DNA of 35,678 bases from NCBI RefSeq assembly GCF_013184745.1, contig NZ_JAATVU010000059.1:1-35678 (forward strand), given 5' to 3'. The notes below the pieces were generated by a model, which did no database searches, was not told where the DNA came from, and saw only the letters and a list, made by a program, of their open reading frames with translations. The position numbers and the translations under genes are program-made. Source of the DNA: Mangrovicoccus sp. HB161399. GTDB taxonomy: Bacteria > Pseudomonadota > Alphaproteobacteria > Rhodobacterales > Rhodobacteraceae. Positions 18,849-29,000 of this stretch are shown here, piece after piece (the first letter of the stretch is position 1; each line of letters opens with the position of its first letter).

Positions 18849-19277
18849 ATGACCCGTTTCGCCATTCCCGCCCTCGCTGCCGCAACCGCGATCGCCGCTG
18901 CGCCGCTCTGGGCCCAGGATGCGCAGATCGACCCGGGCAACCTGATCCTCGCCTCGGACCTGAAGGGCGCGGAGATCTACTCGGATTTCGAGAGCGGCAG
19001 CTGGGCCGAGGAACCCAGCCTGTCCTCCGTCGGCGACGACTGGAAGCCGATCGGCCATATCGAGAATGTCGTTCTGGACATGAACGGCGACATGTACGGC
19101 GTCGTCGCGGATGTCGGCGGCTTCCTCGGGATCGGCGACAAGCACGTGCTCTTCGCCATGGACAAGGTGATGATCCTGCCGAAATCCGACGGCAACGACA
19201 GCTACCAGATCGCGGTCAAGGAGACCGAGGACGAGCTGGAGGCGATGCCCGCAGTGGAGAAGGGCTGGCTGGAATAA
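18849..19277 (+). CDS. Secreted PRC-barrel domain protein
   Basis: 142 residues. Sec signal peptide MTRFAIPALAAATAIAAAPLWAQ, with cleavage likely after Ala-Gln at about residue 23. The mature part contains ILASDLKGAEIY and then IGHIENVVLDMNGDMYGVVADVGGFLGIGDKHVLFAMDKV, the typical PRC-barrel core. It is therefore periplasmic. PRC-barrels bind partners or RNA in other contexts; the role here is unknown. A perfect AAGGAGG ribosome site precedes the ATG. It diverges from the glycosyltransferase gene and ends at a bidirectional terminator shared with eno. Confidence 0.88.
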   Translation: MTRFAIPALAAATAIAAAPLWAQDAQIDPGNLILASDLKGAEIYSDFESGSWAEEPSLSSVGDDWKPIGHIENVVLDMNGDMYGVVADVGGFLGIGDKHVLFAMDKVMILPKSDGNDSYQIAVKETEDELEAMPAVEKGWLE

Positions 19278-19307
19278 CCCGGCCGCCTGGCGGGGCAGCA
19301 GAACGTC

Positions 19308-19331
19308 AAAAGGGGGCTCGCGCCCCCTTTT
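19308..19331. terminator. Bidirectional terminator between the PRC gene and eno
   Basis: AAAAGGGGGC-TCGC-GCCCCCTTTT: a 10-bp perfect stem with a 4-nt loop, A-run before and T-run after. It can terminate both converging transcripts. Confidence 0.9.
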
Positions 19332-19346
19332 CTCGTTTGTCCAAGC

Positions 19347-19363
19347 GGTTGCGCCCTGCAACC
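19347..19363. repeat. 17-bp palindrome, perfect (upstream of eno 3' end)
   Basis: GGTTGC-GCCCT-GCAACC, 16 nt beyond the bidirectional terminator and 33 nt from the next, degenerate copy. Confidence 0.85.
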
Positions 19364-19379
19364 GGTGCCGGTCAGCGAC

Positions 19380-19394
19380 GGTTGCGGGCTGCAC

Positions 19395-19396
<2 letters not shown>
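19380..19396. repeat. 17-bp palindrome, degenerate (at eno stop codon)
   Basis: GGTTGC-GGGCT-GCACTC: two mismatches in the right arm, with the enolase stop codon overlapping the right end (19395-19397). Confidence 0.5.
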
Positions 19397-20708
<1,312 letters not shown>

Positions 20709-21599
20709 TTAGCTTGCCTTCAGGGCCGAGGAAAGTGGGCGACTGCGCGCATGCCGTTCGCGATGGAGCGTGTAGAGCCCCGAAGCGAGGATCATTCCGG
20801 CGCCCGCAAGCATGGGCAGATCCGGCCTTTCGCCGAAAATCAGGAAGCCCAGGGTGATTGCAAACAGCAGCCGGGTATATCGGAACGGCGTCACCACCGC
20901 GACCTCGCCGATGCGCATGGCCTGCGTGATCGCGAAGTAGCCGCAGATCCCGCAGCAGGCGGCGAGCCCCAGAAACAGGAGGTTGCGGGGCGCAACCGTG
21001 CCGCCGGTCCCGAGGAAGGGCACCAGGATCGCACCGGCCACCGCCATGGCGCCGAAGCCGTAGAAGGCGATCAGCAGGGAGGGCACTTCGCGCGGGACGG
21101 CGCGGGTCGCGAGGTCCCGGCTGCTCATGCAGACCGTGGCGGCCAGCGCCAGCAGAGAGACCGGCTGGAATCCCTCCAGTCCGGGACGGATGATGATCAG
21201 CACCCCGGCAAAGCCGGTGGCCAGCGCCATCCAGCGGCGCCAGCCGAAGACGGCGCCGAAGAACAGCACCGCGCCGAATCCGACGATCAGCGGCGCGGCC
21301 TGCATGATCGCCGAGGCGACCGACAGCGGCATGTTGACGATGGCGGCGACCATGAAGGCCGTGCCCGCGACTTCGGCCAGGTTGCGCAGCACCAGCGCGG
21401 GGCTGAAGAAGACCGGCGACAGGATGCGGATGCGCCGCGCCCGGCAGATCGTGCCGAAGGCCAGCAGACCGGCGAGCCCGACGAAGATCAGCACATAGCC
21501 GATCGGCATCGCCGCGGCGAGCGTCTTGATCAGCGCGTCCTCGACCGCGAAACTCGCCATGGCCAGGACCATGAAGCCGATCCCGCGCAGATTTTCCAA
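20709..21599 (-). CDS. EamA/DMT-family membrane transporter
   Basis: 296 residues with ten hydrophobic segments in two EamA repeats (first from GIGFMVLAMASFAVEDALIKTL, second from about ATRAVPREVPSLLIAFYGFGAMA). Substrate unknown; members export metabolites or amino acids. It starts 4 nt after the fur stop codon, so it is almost certainly in the fur transcript. A perfect 17-bp palindrome lies in frame (20981-20997), encoding part of V-A-P-R-N-L-L in a loop between segments. Confidence 0.88.
   Translation of the reverse strand: MENLRGIGFMVLAMASFAVEDALIKTLAAAMPIGYVLIFVGLAGLLAFGTICRARRIRILSPVFFSPALVLRNLAEVAGTAFMVAAIVNMPLSVASAIMQAAPLIVGFGAVLFFGAVFGWRRWMALATGFAGVLIIIRPGLEGFQPVSLLALAATVCMSSRDLATRAVPREVPSLLIAFYGFGAMAVAGAILVPFLGTGGTVAPRNLLFLGLAACCGICGYFAITQAMRIGEVAVVTPFRYTRLLFAITLGFLIFGERPDLPMLAGAGMILASGLYTLHRERHARSRPLSSALKAS
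20981..20997. repeat. 17-bp palindrome, perfect (within EamA transporter gene)
   Basis: GGTTGC-GGGGC-GCAACC with left flank CAGGA, as in the copies at 13514 and 29319. Read on the minus strand in the phase giving V-A-P-R-N-L-L. Confidence 0.8.
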
Positions 21600-21603
21600 T
21601 ATG

Positions 21604-22023
21604 TTACGCCTTCGGTTTCTTGACGGGCACGCCGTAGAGTTCCAGCCGGTGCCCCTTCAGCCGGTAGCCGAGCTTGGCCGCTATCCTTTCCTGCAGCGCC
21701 TCGATTTCGGCATCGACGAATTCGATGACCTCGCCGGTATTGAGGTCGATCAGGTGGTCATGGTGATCCCGGTCGGCGGGTTCGTAGCGCGCGCGGCCGT
21801 CGCCGAACTCGCGCTTCTCCAGAATGCCGGCCTCCTCGAAGAGCTTCACCGTGCGGTAGACCGTGGCGATCGAGATGTTCGAATCGACGGACTGGGCGCG
21901 GGAATAGAGCTCCTCGACATCGGGATGGTCCTGAGTGTCCTGCAGCACCATCGCGATGATCCGCCGCTGTTCCGTCATGCGCAGGCCCTTTGCCTCGCAG
22001 CGTGCGATGATCCCGTCCGCCAT
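21604..22023 (-). CDS. fur: Fur-family metal-responsive regulator (Fur/Mur type)
   Basis: 139 residues. N-terminal winged helix ([16 protein letters not shown], then [25 protein letters not shown]) and C-terminal metal-binding/dimer domain with [25 protein letters not shown]. The histidine cluster HHDH matches the regulatory metal site of Fur. C-terminal CxxC pairs are absent, as in many alphaproteobacterial Fur proteins that sense manganese (Mur). I cannot decide iron or manganese from sequence. It is not Irr-like (no N-terminal haem motif). It heads a transcript with the EamA gene. A degenerate palindrome lies about 60 nt before its start. Confidence 0.9.
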   Translation of the reverse strand: MADGIIARCEAKGLRMTEQRRIIAMVLQDTQDHPDVEELYSRAQSVDSNISIATVYRTVKLFEEAGILEKREFGDGRARYEPADRDHHDHLIDLNTGEVIEFVDAEIEALQERIAAKLGYRLKGHRLELYGVPVKKPKA

Positions 22024-22084
22024 CTTCCGTCCGTCCGTTCGAGTGTCTGCCAGTTCTAGTGCATCGCGGCTGATACGGCCAGAC

Positions 22085-22101
22085 GGTTCGGGTTTGCAAC
22101 C
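22085..22101. repeat. 17-bp palindrome, degenerate (between fur and phzF remnant)
   Basis: GGTTCG-GGTTT-GCAACC: two mismatches in the left arm. It lies directly after the last codon of the phzF-like pseudogene, in the fur promoter region. Confidence 0.55.
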
Positions 22102-22104
22102 GCC

Positions 22105-22743
22105 TCAGAACGAAGCGAAGCGCCTCTGCATCACGGCGCGGGCCGAGCCGGATACGGTGACCCGCAGCTGGCTGGGCTGTGGGGCGGTCGCGGCCGCGCG
22201 GATCCGGCTTGGGCGCCCCATGGCGACTCCCTGCGAAAATGCCAATTTCAGCGGCTGCCCCGACAGGTCGCAGAGGAAGGCGGCCAGGGCGGCGGGTGGT
22301 TGCAGACTGCAACCTCATCGGTCTCCAGTCCGAGGCAAAGCGCGACGAGCGCCCGGTCGATGACGGCGCCGAGATGGAGCGGCACGTCGGTTGCCAGCGT
22401 GGCGTGCAGCCGATCGCCGTCGCGCCCAAGCCGGCAGGGGATTGGCCCACATTCTCTTCCAGAACGATCTTGGCGGGCAGGGGCTCGCCGCGTTCCAGCG
22501 CCATCTCGGCCAGGCAGATGGCAGTGCCGATGGTCGGGTGACCGGCAAAGGGCACCTCGCGCGACGGCGTGAAAATGCGGACCCGCGGGGCCCCGCCGCG
22601 TTCCGGCGGCAGGACGAAGACCGTCTCGGAGCAATTGAACCCGCGCGCCACAGCCTGCATCTGCGCGTGCCCGAGCGGGCCGGACGGGAACGCCACGGCC
22701 AAGGGGTTTCCGCCGAACACCCGGTCGGTGAACACGTCATGGT
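22105..22743 (-). pseudogene. PhzF-family isomerase/epimerase, broken
   Basis: Three collinear pieces of a PhzF-like protein in different frames. Piece A (down to about 22447) reads [28 protein letters not shown] and [18 protein letters not shown], the family N-terminus without its first few residues. A one-base shift within 22443-22449 leads to piece B ([20 protein letters not shown] to LGLETDEV). At 22298-22314 a perfect palindromic repeat interrupts it. Piece C then starts with [17 protein letters not shown] and ends with [13 protein letters not shown], the family C-terminus, and a stop. Compared with intact PhzF proteins (about 260-300 residues), some 80-90 residues between B and C are missing. 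Intact members isomerise small metabolites; this one should be inactive. Confidence 0.82.
22298..22314. repeat. 17-bp palindrome, perfect (at the deletion point in the phzF remnant)
   Basis: GGTTGC-AGACT-GCAACC with 7-bp arms. It lies exactly between pieces B and C of the phzF-like pseudogene, where the middle of the protein is missing. Confidence 0.85.
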
Positions 22744-22768
22744 GCGGAATTCCGGACCGTCCAAGCGC

Positions 22769-23470
22769 TCAGCCCTGGTTGACGCCCATCCGCGCGTGGA
22801 TGGCATCGCGGGTGGCGGCGTCCAGCTGCAGCGCGGCGGCGAGCGTGTCGAGATACTGGGTCTCTGCCTTGCTGTCGACGGTGATCGCCATCAGCGACAT
22901 GGCATAGACCTGCGCGCGGCTCTGCTCGGTGGCGTCGCGGGCCAGTCCCATCGGGTCCAGCGGCGCGCCGAGCTGTTGCTTGACGAATGCGACCTCCTCG
23001 GGGCTGGCATCGCCGAGATGCGCCATGATCTTGCCCTGTTCCTCGGCATCGATCTCGCCGTCGGCCTTGGCGGCCTGTATCATCGCGCGGATCATCAGCT
23101 TGGCATTGTCCTCGGCCAACTGGCCCGCGGCCGTGCCTTGGGTCATGGTCGCGAACATGTCCGCCGCCGTGCCGCCGCTCGCCGCCGCCATTCCGGAAAA
23201 GGCGTTCATCATGCCGCCGAGACCTGCCATCTCGGCCGGGTTCCTCTGGGCCGCGATGCCGAAGCGGGACATCATGTCCTCGACCGCCTTGCCGCCGCCG
23301 GGCAGGCCCATCTTCTCGGCCATGGCGGACATCTGCGTGGCCATGTCGGAGCCCGACTTCTCCATCGCCTTGCGCACGCCGTCCATGCCGCCCATGCTCT
23401 GGTATTTCGTCAGGCCCTTGGCGGCGGCAAAGCCGATGCCGACGCTGACCAGGGTTTTCATGAAGCTCAT
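22769..23470 (-). CDS. DUF533/TerB-like protein
   Basis: 233 residues from MSFMKTLVSVGIG, preceded by GGGAGAG. The N-terminal hydrophobic stretch (LVSVGIGFAAAKGL) may insert in a membrane. A Gly/Met-rich middle (residues 20-110) leads to an all-helical C-terminal domain. There, NAKLMIRAMIQAAKADGEIDAEEQGKI and VYAMSLMAITVDSKAETQYLDTLAAAL carry the acidic D-G-x-I-D-x-x-E pattern of TerB-like domains, which can bind a metal ion. DUF533 proteins (YebE) have no firm function. Its stop lies about 25 nt upstream of the phzF remnant. Confidence 0.85.
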   Translation of the reverse strand: MSFMKTLVSVGIGFAAAKGLTKYQSMGGMDGVRKAMEKSGSDMATQMSAMAEKMGLPGGGKAVEDMMSRFGIAAQRNPAEMAGLGGMMNAFSGMAAASGGTAADMFATMTQGTAAGQLAEDNAKLMIRAMIQAAKADGEIDAEEQGKIMAHLGDASPEEVAFVKQQLGAPLDPMGLARDATEQSRAQVYAMSLMAITVDSKAETQYLDTLAAALQLDAATRDAIHARMGVNQG

Positions 23471-23526
23471 GATCTCTCTCCCGTCCCGGCCCGGCGGCAG
23501 GATGCAGCGCGGGCCCTCCCGGACAC

Positions 23527-23543
23527 GGTTGCACTTTGAAACC
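23527..23543. repeat. 17-bp palindrome, one mismatch (upstream of 23638 gene)
   Basis: GGTTGC-ACTTT-GAAACC, in the divergent region between the DUF533 gene and the EamA gene. Followed by GCGGTTTCC, which can pair again with GAAACCGC, so a larger fold is possible. Confidence 0.55.
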
Positions 23544-23637
23544 GCGGTTTCCAACGAAAAACTTGTCCGGCCGCGCCCTTGACTTGCCCGACGAAACAGC
23601 CTCTGGGGGACAGGTATAGACATAAGGGGGCAGGGCG

Positions 23638-24531
23638 ATGCGCAAGGACCGGATGGACATGGCAGGGGCAGCGGGACTGGTCCTGTTTGCCGCGATCTTC
23701 GCGCTGAACCAGGTGGTGATCAAGGTCACCAATGGCGGCTTCCAGCCGATCTTCGGGGCCGGGCTGCGCGGCGTCGGGGCGGCGGCCTGCCTGATCCTGT
23801 GGATCTGGTGGCGCAAGATCCCCGTCCGGCTGCCGCGCGAGGCCCGGCTGGGCGCGGTGCTGATCGGGCTGTGCTTCACCACGGAGTTCCTCTGCCTGTT
23901 CCTGTCGCTCGACATGACCAGCGTGTCGCGCTCTGTGGTGATCTTCTATTCGATGCCGGTCTGGCTGACGCTTGCGGGACATTTCCTGATCCCGGGCGAG
24001 CGCATCACCCGGACCAAGGCGCTTGGCCTGGCCTGCGCCGTGGCCGGCGTGGGCATCGCGCTCGGCAACCGCTCGGGCGGGCAGGCGAGCCTGCTGGGCG
24101 ACGTGCTGGCGCTCGGCGCCGCCTTCGGCTGGACCGGGATCGCGCTCTGCGCGCGGGTGACCAAGCTGCGCGAGGTCGCGCCGGAGGTGCAGCTGCTCTG
24201 CCAGCTGGCGATTTCCACCGTGATCCTGCTGTCGCTGTCGCCGCTCTTCGGACCGTTCCTGCGCGACCTCGCGCCGATCCATCTCTGGGGGCTGGGATTC
24301 CAGGCTGTGGTCGTGGCCTCGGGCGGGTTCCTGTTCTGGCTCTGGGTGCTGTCGATCTATCCCGCGGGCTCGGTGGCCAGCTTCAGCTTCCTCACCCCGG
24401 TCTTCGGGGTGCTGCTGGGCTGGGCCGTGCTGGGCGAGCATCTGGGCCCGGAGATCTTCCTGGCGTTGGCACTGGTCGCGGCCGGGCTGCTGCTGATCAA
24501 CCGGCCCGTCCGCGGCGTGCGCACGGCCTGA
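23638..24531 (+). CDS. EamA/DMT-family membrane transporter
   Basis: 297 residues, ten membrane segments in two EamA halves; recognisable blocks are AAIFALNQVVIKVTNGGFQPIFGAGLRG at the start and PVFGVLLGWAVLGEHLGPEIFLALALVAAGLLL near the end. Substrate unknown. It has clearly different residues from the EamA protein at 20709-21599, so the two are not a recent duplication. AGGGGGCAGGGCG just upstream supplies the ribosome site. It converges with selO with no intervening base. Confidence 0.9.
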   Translation: MRKDRMDMAGAAGLVLFAAIFALNQVVIKVTNGGFQPIFGAGLRGVGAAACLILWIWWRKIPVRLPREARLGAVLIGLCFTTEFLCLFLSLDMTSVSRSVVIFYSMPVWLTLAGHFLIPGERITRTKALGLACAVAGVGIALGNRSGGQASLLGDVLALGAAFGWTGIALCARVTKLREVAPEVQLLCQLAISTVILLSLSPLFGPFLRDLAPIHLWGLGFQAVVVASGGFLFWLWVLSIYPAGSVASFSFLTPVFGVLLGWAVLGEHLGPEIFLALALVAAGLLLINRPVRGVRTA

Positions 24532-25959
24532 TCAGGTCCCGCAGAAGGTCCGCGCAACCACTTGATCTGGCTCCGGCGGCAACTCGAAACCGGGGGGCGG
24601 TTGCACGAAGGGATCGGTGACCGCGGCCAGCAGCGCCTCGAAGGGCGCCAGGTCGCCGCCGGTCGCCGCCACGATGGCCGCCTCGACCTGGTGGTTGCGG
24701 GGAATGGCCGCCGGGTTGGTGCGGTCCATCAGCGCCGTGTCGGCGCCGCCCTGCCGCGCCAGCCGCGCGGCGTAGCGCGGCAGCCAGGCCTCGAAGGGCG
24801 CGCGGTCCGTGAACCAGTCCTGCGCCCTGCCGCCGCTCAGCGCGCGGAAGGCGTTGGTGAAATCGGCTTGGCCCTGCTCCATCGCCTCCATCAGGTCGAG
24901 CACCAGCTGCCAGTCGTCTTCCTCTTCGGTCGCCAGCCCCAGCTTGGCGCGGAATTTCGCGAGGAAGGCGGCTTCGTAGAGCGGCGGGAAGCGGTGGACG
25001 GATTCGGTCGCCAGTTCCACCGCGCGGTCGCGGTCTTCGTCGATCAGCGGCAGCAGGCAGGTGGCGAACTGCGCGAGGTTCCAGGCGGCGATGCCCGGCT
25101 GGGCGTCATAGGCGTAGCGGCCGTAATGGTCGATCGAGGAATAGACCTGTTCGGCGCGGTAGGTATCCATGAAGGCGCAGGGACCGTAATCGATCGTCTC
25201 GCCGCCGACATGGCAGTTGTCGGTATTCATCACGCCATGGATGAAGCCCAGCCCCATCCACTCCGCGATCAGCCGCGCCTGCGCGGCGACGACGGCATCG
25301 AGCAGCTGCAGAGCGGTCTCCGCCTCCGGGTAGTGGCGGCGGCGGACATGGTCGGCCAGCATCTCGACCCCTTCGATATCGCCGCGGGCAGCAAAATACT
25401 GGAAGGTGCCGACGCGGATATGCGAAGAGGCCACGCGGGTCAGCACGGCGCCGGGCAGCGGGCCCTGCTCGCGCAGGATCGGCTCGCCGGTCGTCACCGC
25501 GGCCAGCGCGCGCGTCGTCGGCACGCCCATCGCATGCATCGCCTCGGAGACCAGGTATTCGCGGATCACCGGCCCGACCCAGGCGCGGCCGTCGCCCATG
25601 CGGGAAAACGGCGTGCGTCCGGCGCCCTTGAGCTGGATGTCGCGGCGGGCGCCGTCCGGGCCGACGACTTCGCCCAGCAGGATCGCGCGGCCATCGCCGA
25701 GCTGCGGGTTCCAGCCGCCGAACTGGTGCCCGGCATAGGCCTGCGCCAGGGGATCGGCGCCGTCGGGGACGTGGTTGCCGGCAAGGACGGCGACGCCTTC
25801 GGGCGACTCCAGCGCAGCCGGATCGATGCCCAGCTCCGCCGCCAGCGCGCGGTTCACCTTGATCAGCCCCGGCGCCTTTACCGGGACCGGCGCCTGGCGG
25901 ACATGGAAGCGGTCGGGCAGGCGGACATAGCTGTTGTCAAAAGGGATGTGCAGGGTCAT
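24532..25959 (-). CDS. selO: SelO-family protein adenylyltransferase
   Basis: 475 residues. SelO (YdiU/UPF0061) proteins have a pseudokinase fold and transfer AMP to protein hydroxyl groups, with a role in redox stress known from other bacteria and mitochondria. Signature blocks: [54 protein letters not shown]-type loop ([13 protein letters not shown]), [28 protein letters not shown] and the C-terminal redox residue in RTFCGT (a cysteine where some eukaryotic members have selenocysteine). Start at ATG 25959; no sign of truncation. Confidence 0.93.
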   Translation of the reverse strand: MTLHIPFDNSYVRLPDRFHVRQAPVPVKAPGLIKVNRALAAELGIDPAALESPEGVAVLAGNHVPDGADPLAQAYAGHQFGGWNPQLGDGRAILLGEVVGPDGARRDIQLKGAGRTPFSRMGDGRAWVGPVIREYLVSEAMHAMGVPTTRALAAVTTGEPILREQGPLPGAVLTRVASSHIRVGTFQYFAARGDIEGVEMLADHVRRRHYPEAETALQLLDAVVAAQARLIAEWMGLGFIHGVMNTDNCHVGGETIDYGPCAFMDTYRAEQVYSSIDHYGRYAYDAQPGIAAWNLAQFATCLLPLIDEDRDRAVELATESVHRFPPLYEAAFLAKFRAKLGLATEEEDDWQLVLDLMEAMEQGQADFTNAFRALSGGRAQDWFTDRAPFEAWLPRYAARLARQGGADTALMDRTNPAAIPRNHQVEAAIVAATGGDLAPFEALLAAVTDPFVQPPPGFELPPEPDQVVARTFCGT

Positions 25960-26017
25960 TGGCGGCTCCGTTCCTCTGCCATCATATGAGCAGCCGCGGT
26001 GCCAATTCCAGTGCAGA

Positions 26018-26045
26018 GGGGCGCGCGGGTTGCCGCGCGCGCCCC
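26018..26045 (-). terminator. Hairpin after tamB
   Basis: On the minus strand GGGGCGCGCG, 8-nt loop, CGCGCGCCCC (a perfect 10-bp stem) starting 7 nt after the tamB stop codon. Only a weak U tract follows (TCTGC), so efficiency is uncertain. Confidence 0.55.
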
Positions 26046-26052
26046 GCCGGGA

Positions 26053-29000
26053 TCAGTAGTCCCGCTCGTAGGAGAAGCCCAGGCGGGTGTCGCCTTCGCT
26101 GTCGAAGCCGCCGCGGGCGGTGAAATTCGGCGTGATCTTGTAGTTCAGCCGGATCCGGCTGGTGCCGCCCGCGCCCACGGTCACGTCGGTATAGACGTCC
26201 TCGGACAGGTACTTGCCCGCGGTGACCTCGGTGTTGCCCTCGTCATCGGCCCCGACATTGAGCTGGTCGACGCCCACGCCCTGGCGGATCTTGCCGAACA
26301 GCCCGCCGCCGCCGCCGGTCAGCGTGTTGATCGCGCCGAGCAGCTGCGCGACCTCGAGGGGCGACAGCTCGCTGATCGGGCGGCCGAAGAAGAGATGCGA
26401 CAGGACCTCGTCCTCGGGCAGTTCCGGGCTGGAGGAGAAGTCGAGCTCCGGGTTGTTGACCGGGCCCTGGATGATGATCTGCGCGTCGATCGGCGCGTCC
26501 TGCGAGGTGGCGACCATGTAGACATCAGGCACGAGGTCGCCGCCAAGGGTGATCTCGGCCGTGTCGAGATTCAGCACCTGGGTGAGGATGTCCATGCGCC
26601 CGCGGATCACCTCGAACCGGCCCGAGGGGATGATCCGCTGGGTGGTGCCGCCGATGTTCAGCTCGCCGCCGAATTCGGTGTCCAGGCCGCGGCCGCGCAC
26701 GAAGATGCGGGCAGGGGCCGAGATGGTGATGTCGAGCGGATAGGCCACCGGGGCGCCGGTGCTGCCGTCGCCGGAACTGGTCTTGATCAGACCGGCCCGG
26801 TCGCGCGTGCCGTAGCTGTCGCGCGGCTCGCCGACATGGACCATGTCCGGGATCGGCCCGCCGCCGCCCATCGCGGAGGGGATCTCGATCTCGGCGCGCT
26901 CGACGTCGATCTGGCCGTTGATCGAGGCGCCGCCTGCCAGCGCGCCGGACAGGTTCACCCGGCCGCCCAGATCGATCGTGTAGAGGCTGGGATCGACGAG
27001 CTTCAGGTTGTTCAGCGCCACGTCGATATCGCCGTTGAAGGGCGCGGTCAGCGCGACCGGACCCGAGACGGTGACGGTGCCGCCGGTATCGAGATTGCCG
27101 CGGAAATCGAGGTTTGCCTGCGACTGCGCGAAGGTCAGGTTCAGGCCCATCTGCTCCAGCACGATGCGCGAGGTCGGGTCGACGAAGCGCGCGCCGCCGA
27201 AGCTGACCGAGCCCGACAGCGCGTCGAGCGAGGGCGCCCCCGCGAGCTTCAGGTCGATCGCGGCATTGCCGGTCAGCGAGCGCGGCGCCATGAAGGCATT
27301 GGCCAGCGCCAGCGGGATGCGGCCGGTGATCGCGATGTCCGAGGTGCCGTCCGGCCCCCAGGCACGGCCGTCGACATCCGCGGTCAGTCCGCCCGGTCCG
27401 GTGGCGGTCACGTCGGCGAAGAAATCGGTGCCGTTGCCGGAAATCTTGCCCGCCACCGTGGCCGGGCCGGGAATCTGGGGCACGAAGACGCCGATGTTAC
27501 CGAGCCCGGCATCGACGTCAATGTCCAGGTTGGTGGGCGCCACGTCGCCGTTGACCGCGGCACGCAGGCCCGAGGGGCCGTCCGCTTTCAGGTCGACCGT
27601 CCAGGCGCTGCCCGCGCCCTTGGCATTGCCCTCCAGCGTGACCGGACCGGAGAGCTGGGGCACGAAGAGGCCGAGATTGGCCAGCCGCGCCGAGATGTCC
27701 AGGTCGCCGCCATCGGGCGCATAGGTGCCGCCGCCGCTGACCTGGACGTCCGGGTTGTCGACGTCCAGCCGCTCGATGGTGATCGTGCCGTTCTCGCTTC
27801 GCGCGGCGGCGTCGATCTTGGTGGCGCCGTCAAGCAGCTGGTCGACCTGCGGATTGCCGATGGCGATGTCCTGGCCGCTGCCGTTCAGGGCGCCGCTGAA
27901 ATCGCCGGTGCCGGTGTCGTATGCGCCGGAGAGATCCGCGGCGAGTGTCCCGGCAAGCGGCATGCCGGTCAGCCCGGCCAGCCGCGACAGGTCACCCGTG
28001 TCCAGCGACAGCTCGGCGGAGGCCGAGAGCGCATCGTTCAGCCCGGCCAGCGCCGCCTTGCCCTGCGCCGACAGCTCGCCCGCGCTCAGGTGCAGGTCGG
28101 GGATGTCGAGCGTCCCGGCCTCCTGCTCGTAGACCAGGTTGGTGTCGAGGCTGACCGGCGCCCCCAGCTTGTCGGTCACCGCCGCGCCGCCGGCATCGAG
28201 CGCGACGTTGAAATTCGGCGCGGTGCCCTGGGCCGAGACGGTCAGCTCCACCGGGCCGTTCAGATGCGGCACGAAGGGATTGATCTCCTCCAGCCGGGCA
28301 TCGAGGTCCAGATCGGCCGCCTGGGGAGAGATCGTGCCCGCGCCGTTCAGCGACAGGGCAGGGTTGTGGATGTCGAGCCGCTCGATGTCGAAGGCCAGGC
28401 CCTCGCCCTTGGCGGCGACGTCGATCACGGTTTCGCCCGCCAGCAGCGGATCGAGCTGCGGATTGCCGATGGCGATGTCCTTGCCGGTCCCGGACAGGGT
28501 CACGTCGAAGGCCGTGCCGGCGGCGTCGTAGCTGCCCTTCAGATCGGCATCCAGCGATCCGGCGAGCGGCATCCCGGCCAGACCGGCGAAGCGCGAGAGG
28601 TTGCCGGTTTTCAGGCTCAGCTCGGCATCCGCGGCCAACGCGGAATCCTTGAGTCCCGACAGCCAGACCGTGCCGTCCGCCGTCAGCTCGCCTGCCGACA
28701 GGTTCAGGTTCTTCACGTCCACCGTGCCTGCGGTGCCGACATAGGACACGTCCGAGGCCAGCGAGACCGGATCGCCCAGCTGGTCGGTGATTGCAGCGCC
28801 GCCGAGCTGCAGGTCGATGGCGTAATCCGGCGCCGCGCCGGTGACGGCGGCGGTCAGGTCCAGAGGGCCGTTCAGCTGCGGCGCGACCAGGTTGGCCTCG
28901 GCCAGGCTTGCCGTCAGGTTGAAATCGGCGGCGCTGGAGGACAGGCTGCCCGAGCCCTGCGCATCTATCTGGTCGGTATGGATCTCCAGCTGGTCGAGCC

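Noticed and set aside
21758-22735. 325-codon minus-strand frame starting as PhzF and running into fur
   Set aside because: Only the first third is PhzF-like; the rest is a frame-shifted remnant and then a shadow of fur. Recorded instead as a pseudogene.
24599-24615. Further GGTTGC sequences (also at 12615, 11310, 22384, 32599, 33375) as repeat members
   Set aside because: The right arm is absent or matches by three or fewer bases; these are within chance for single 6-mers.
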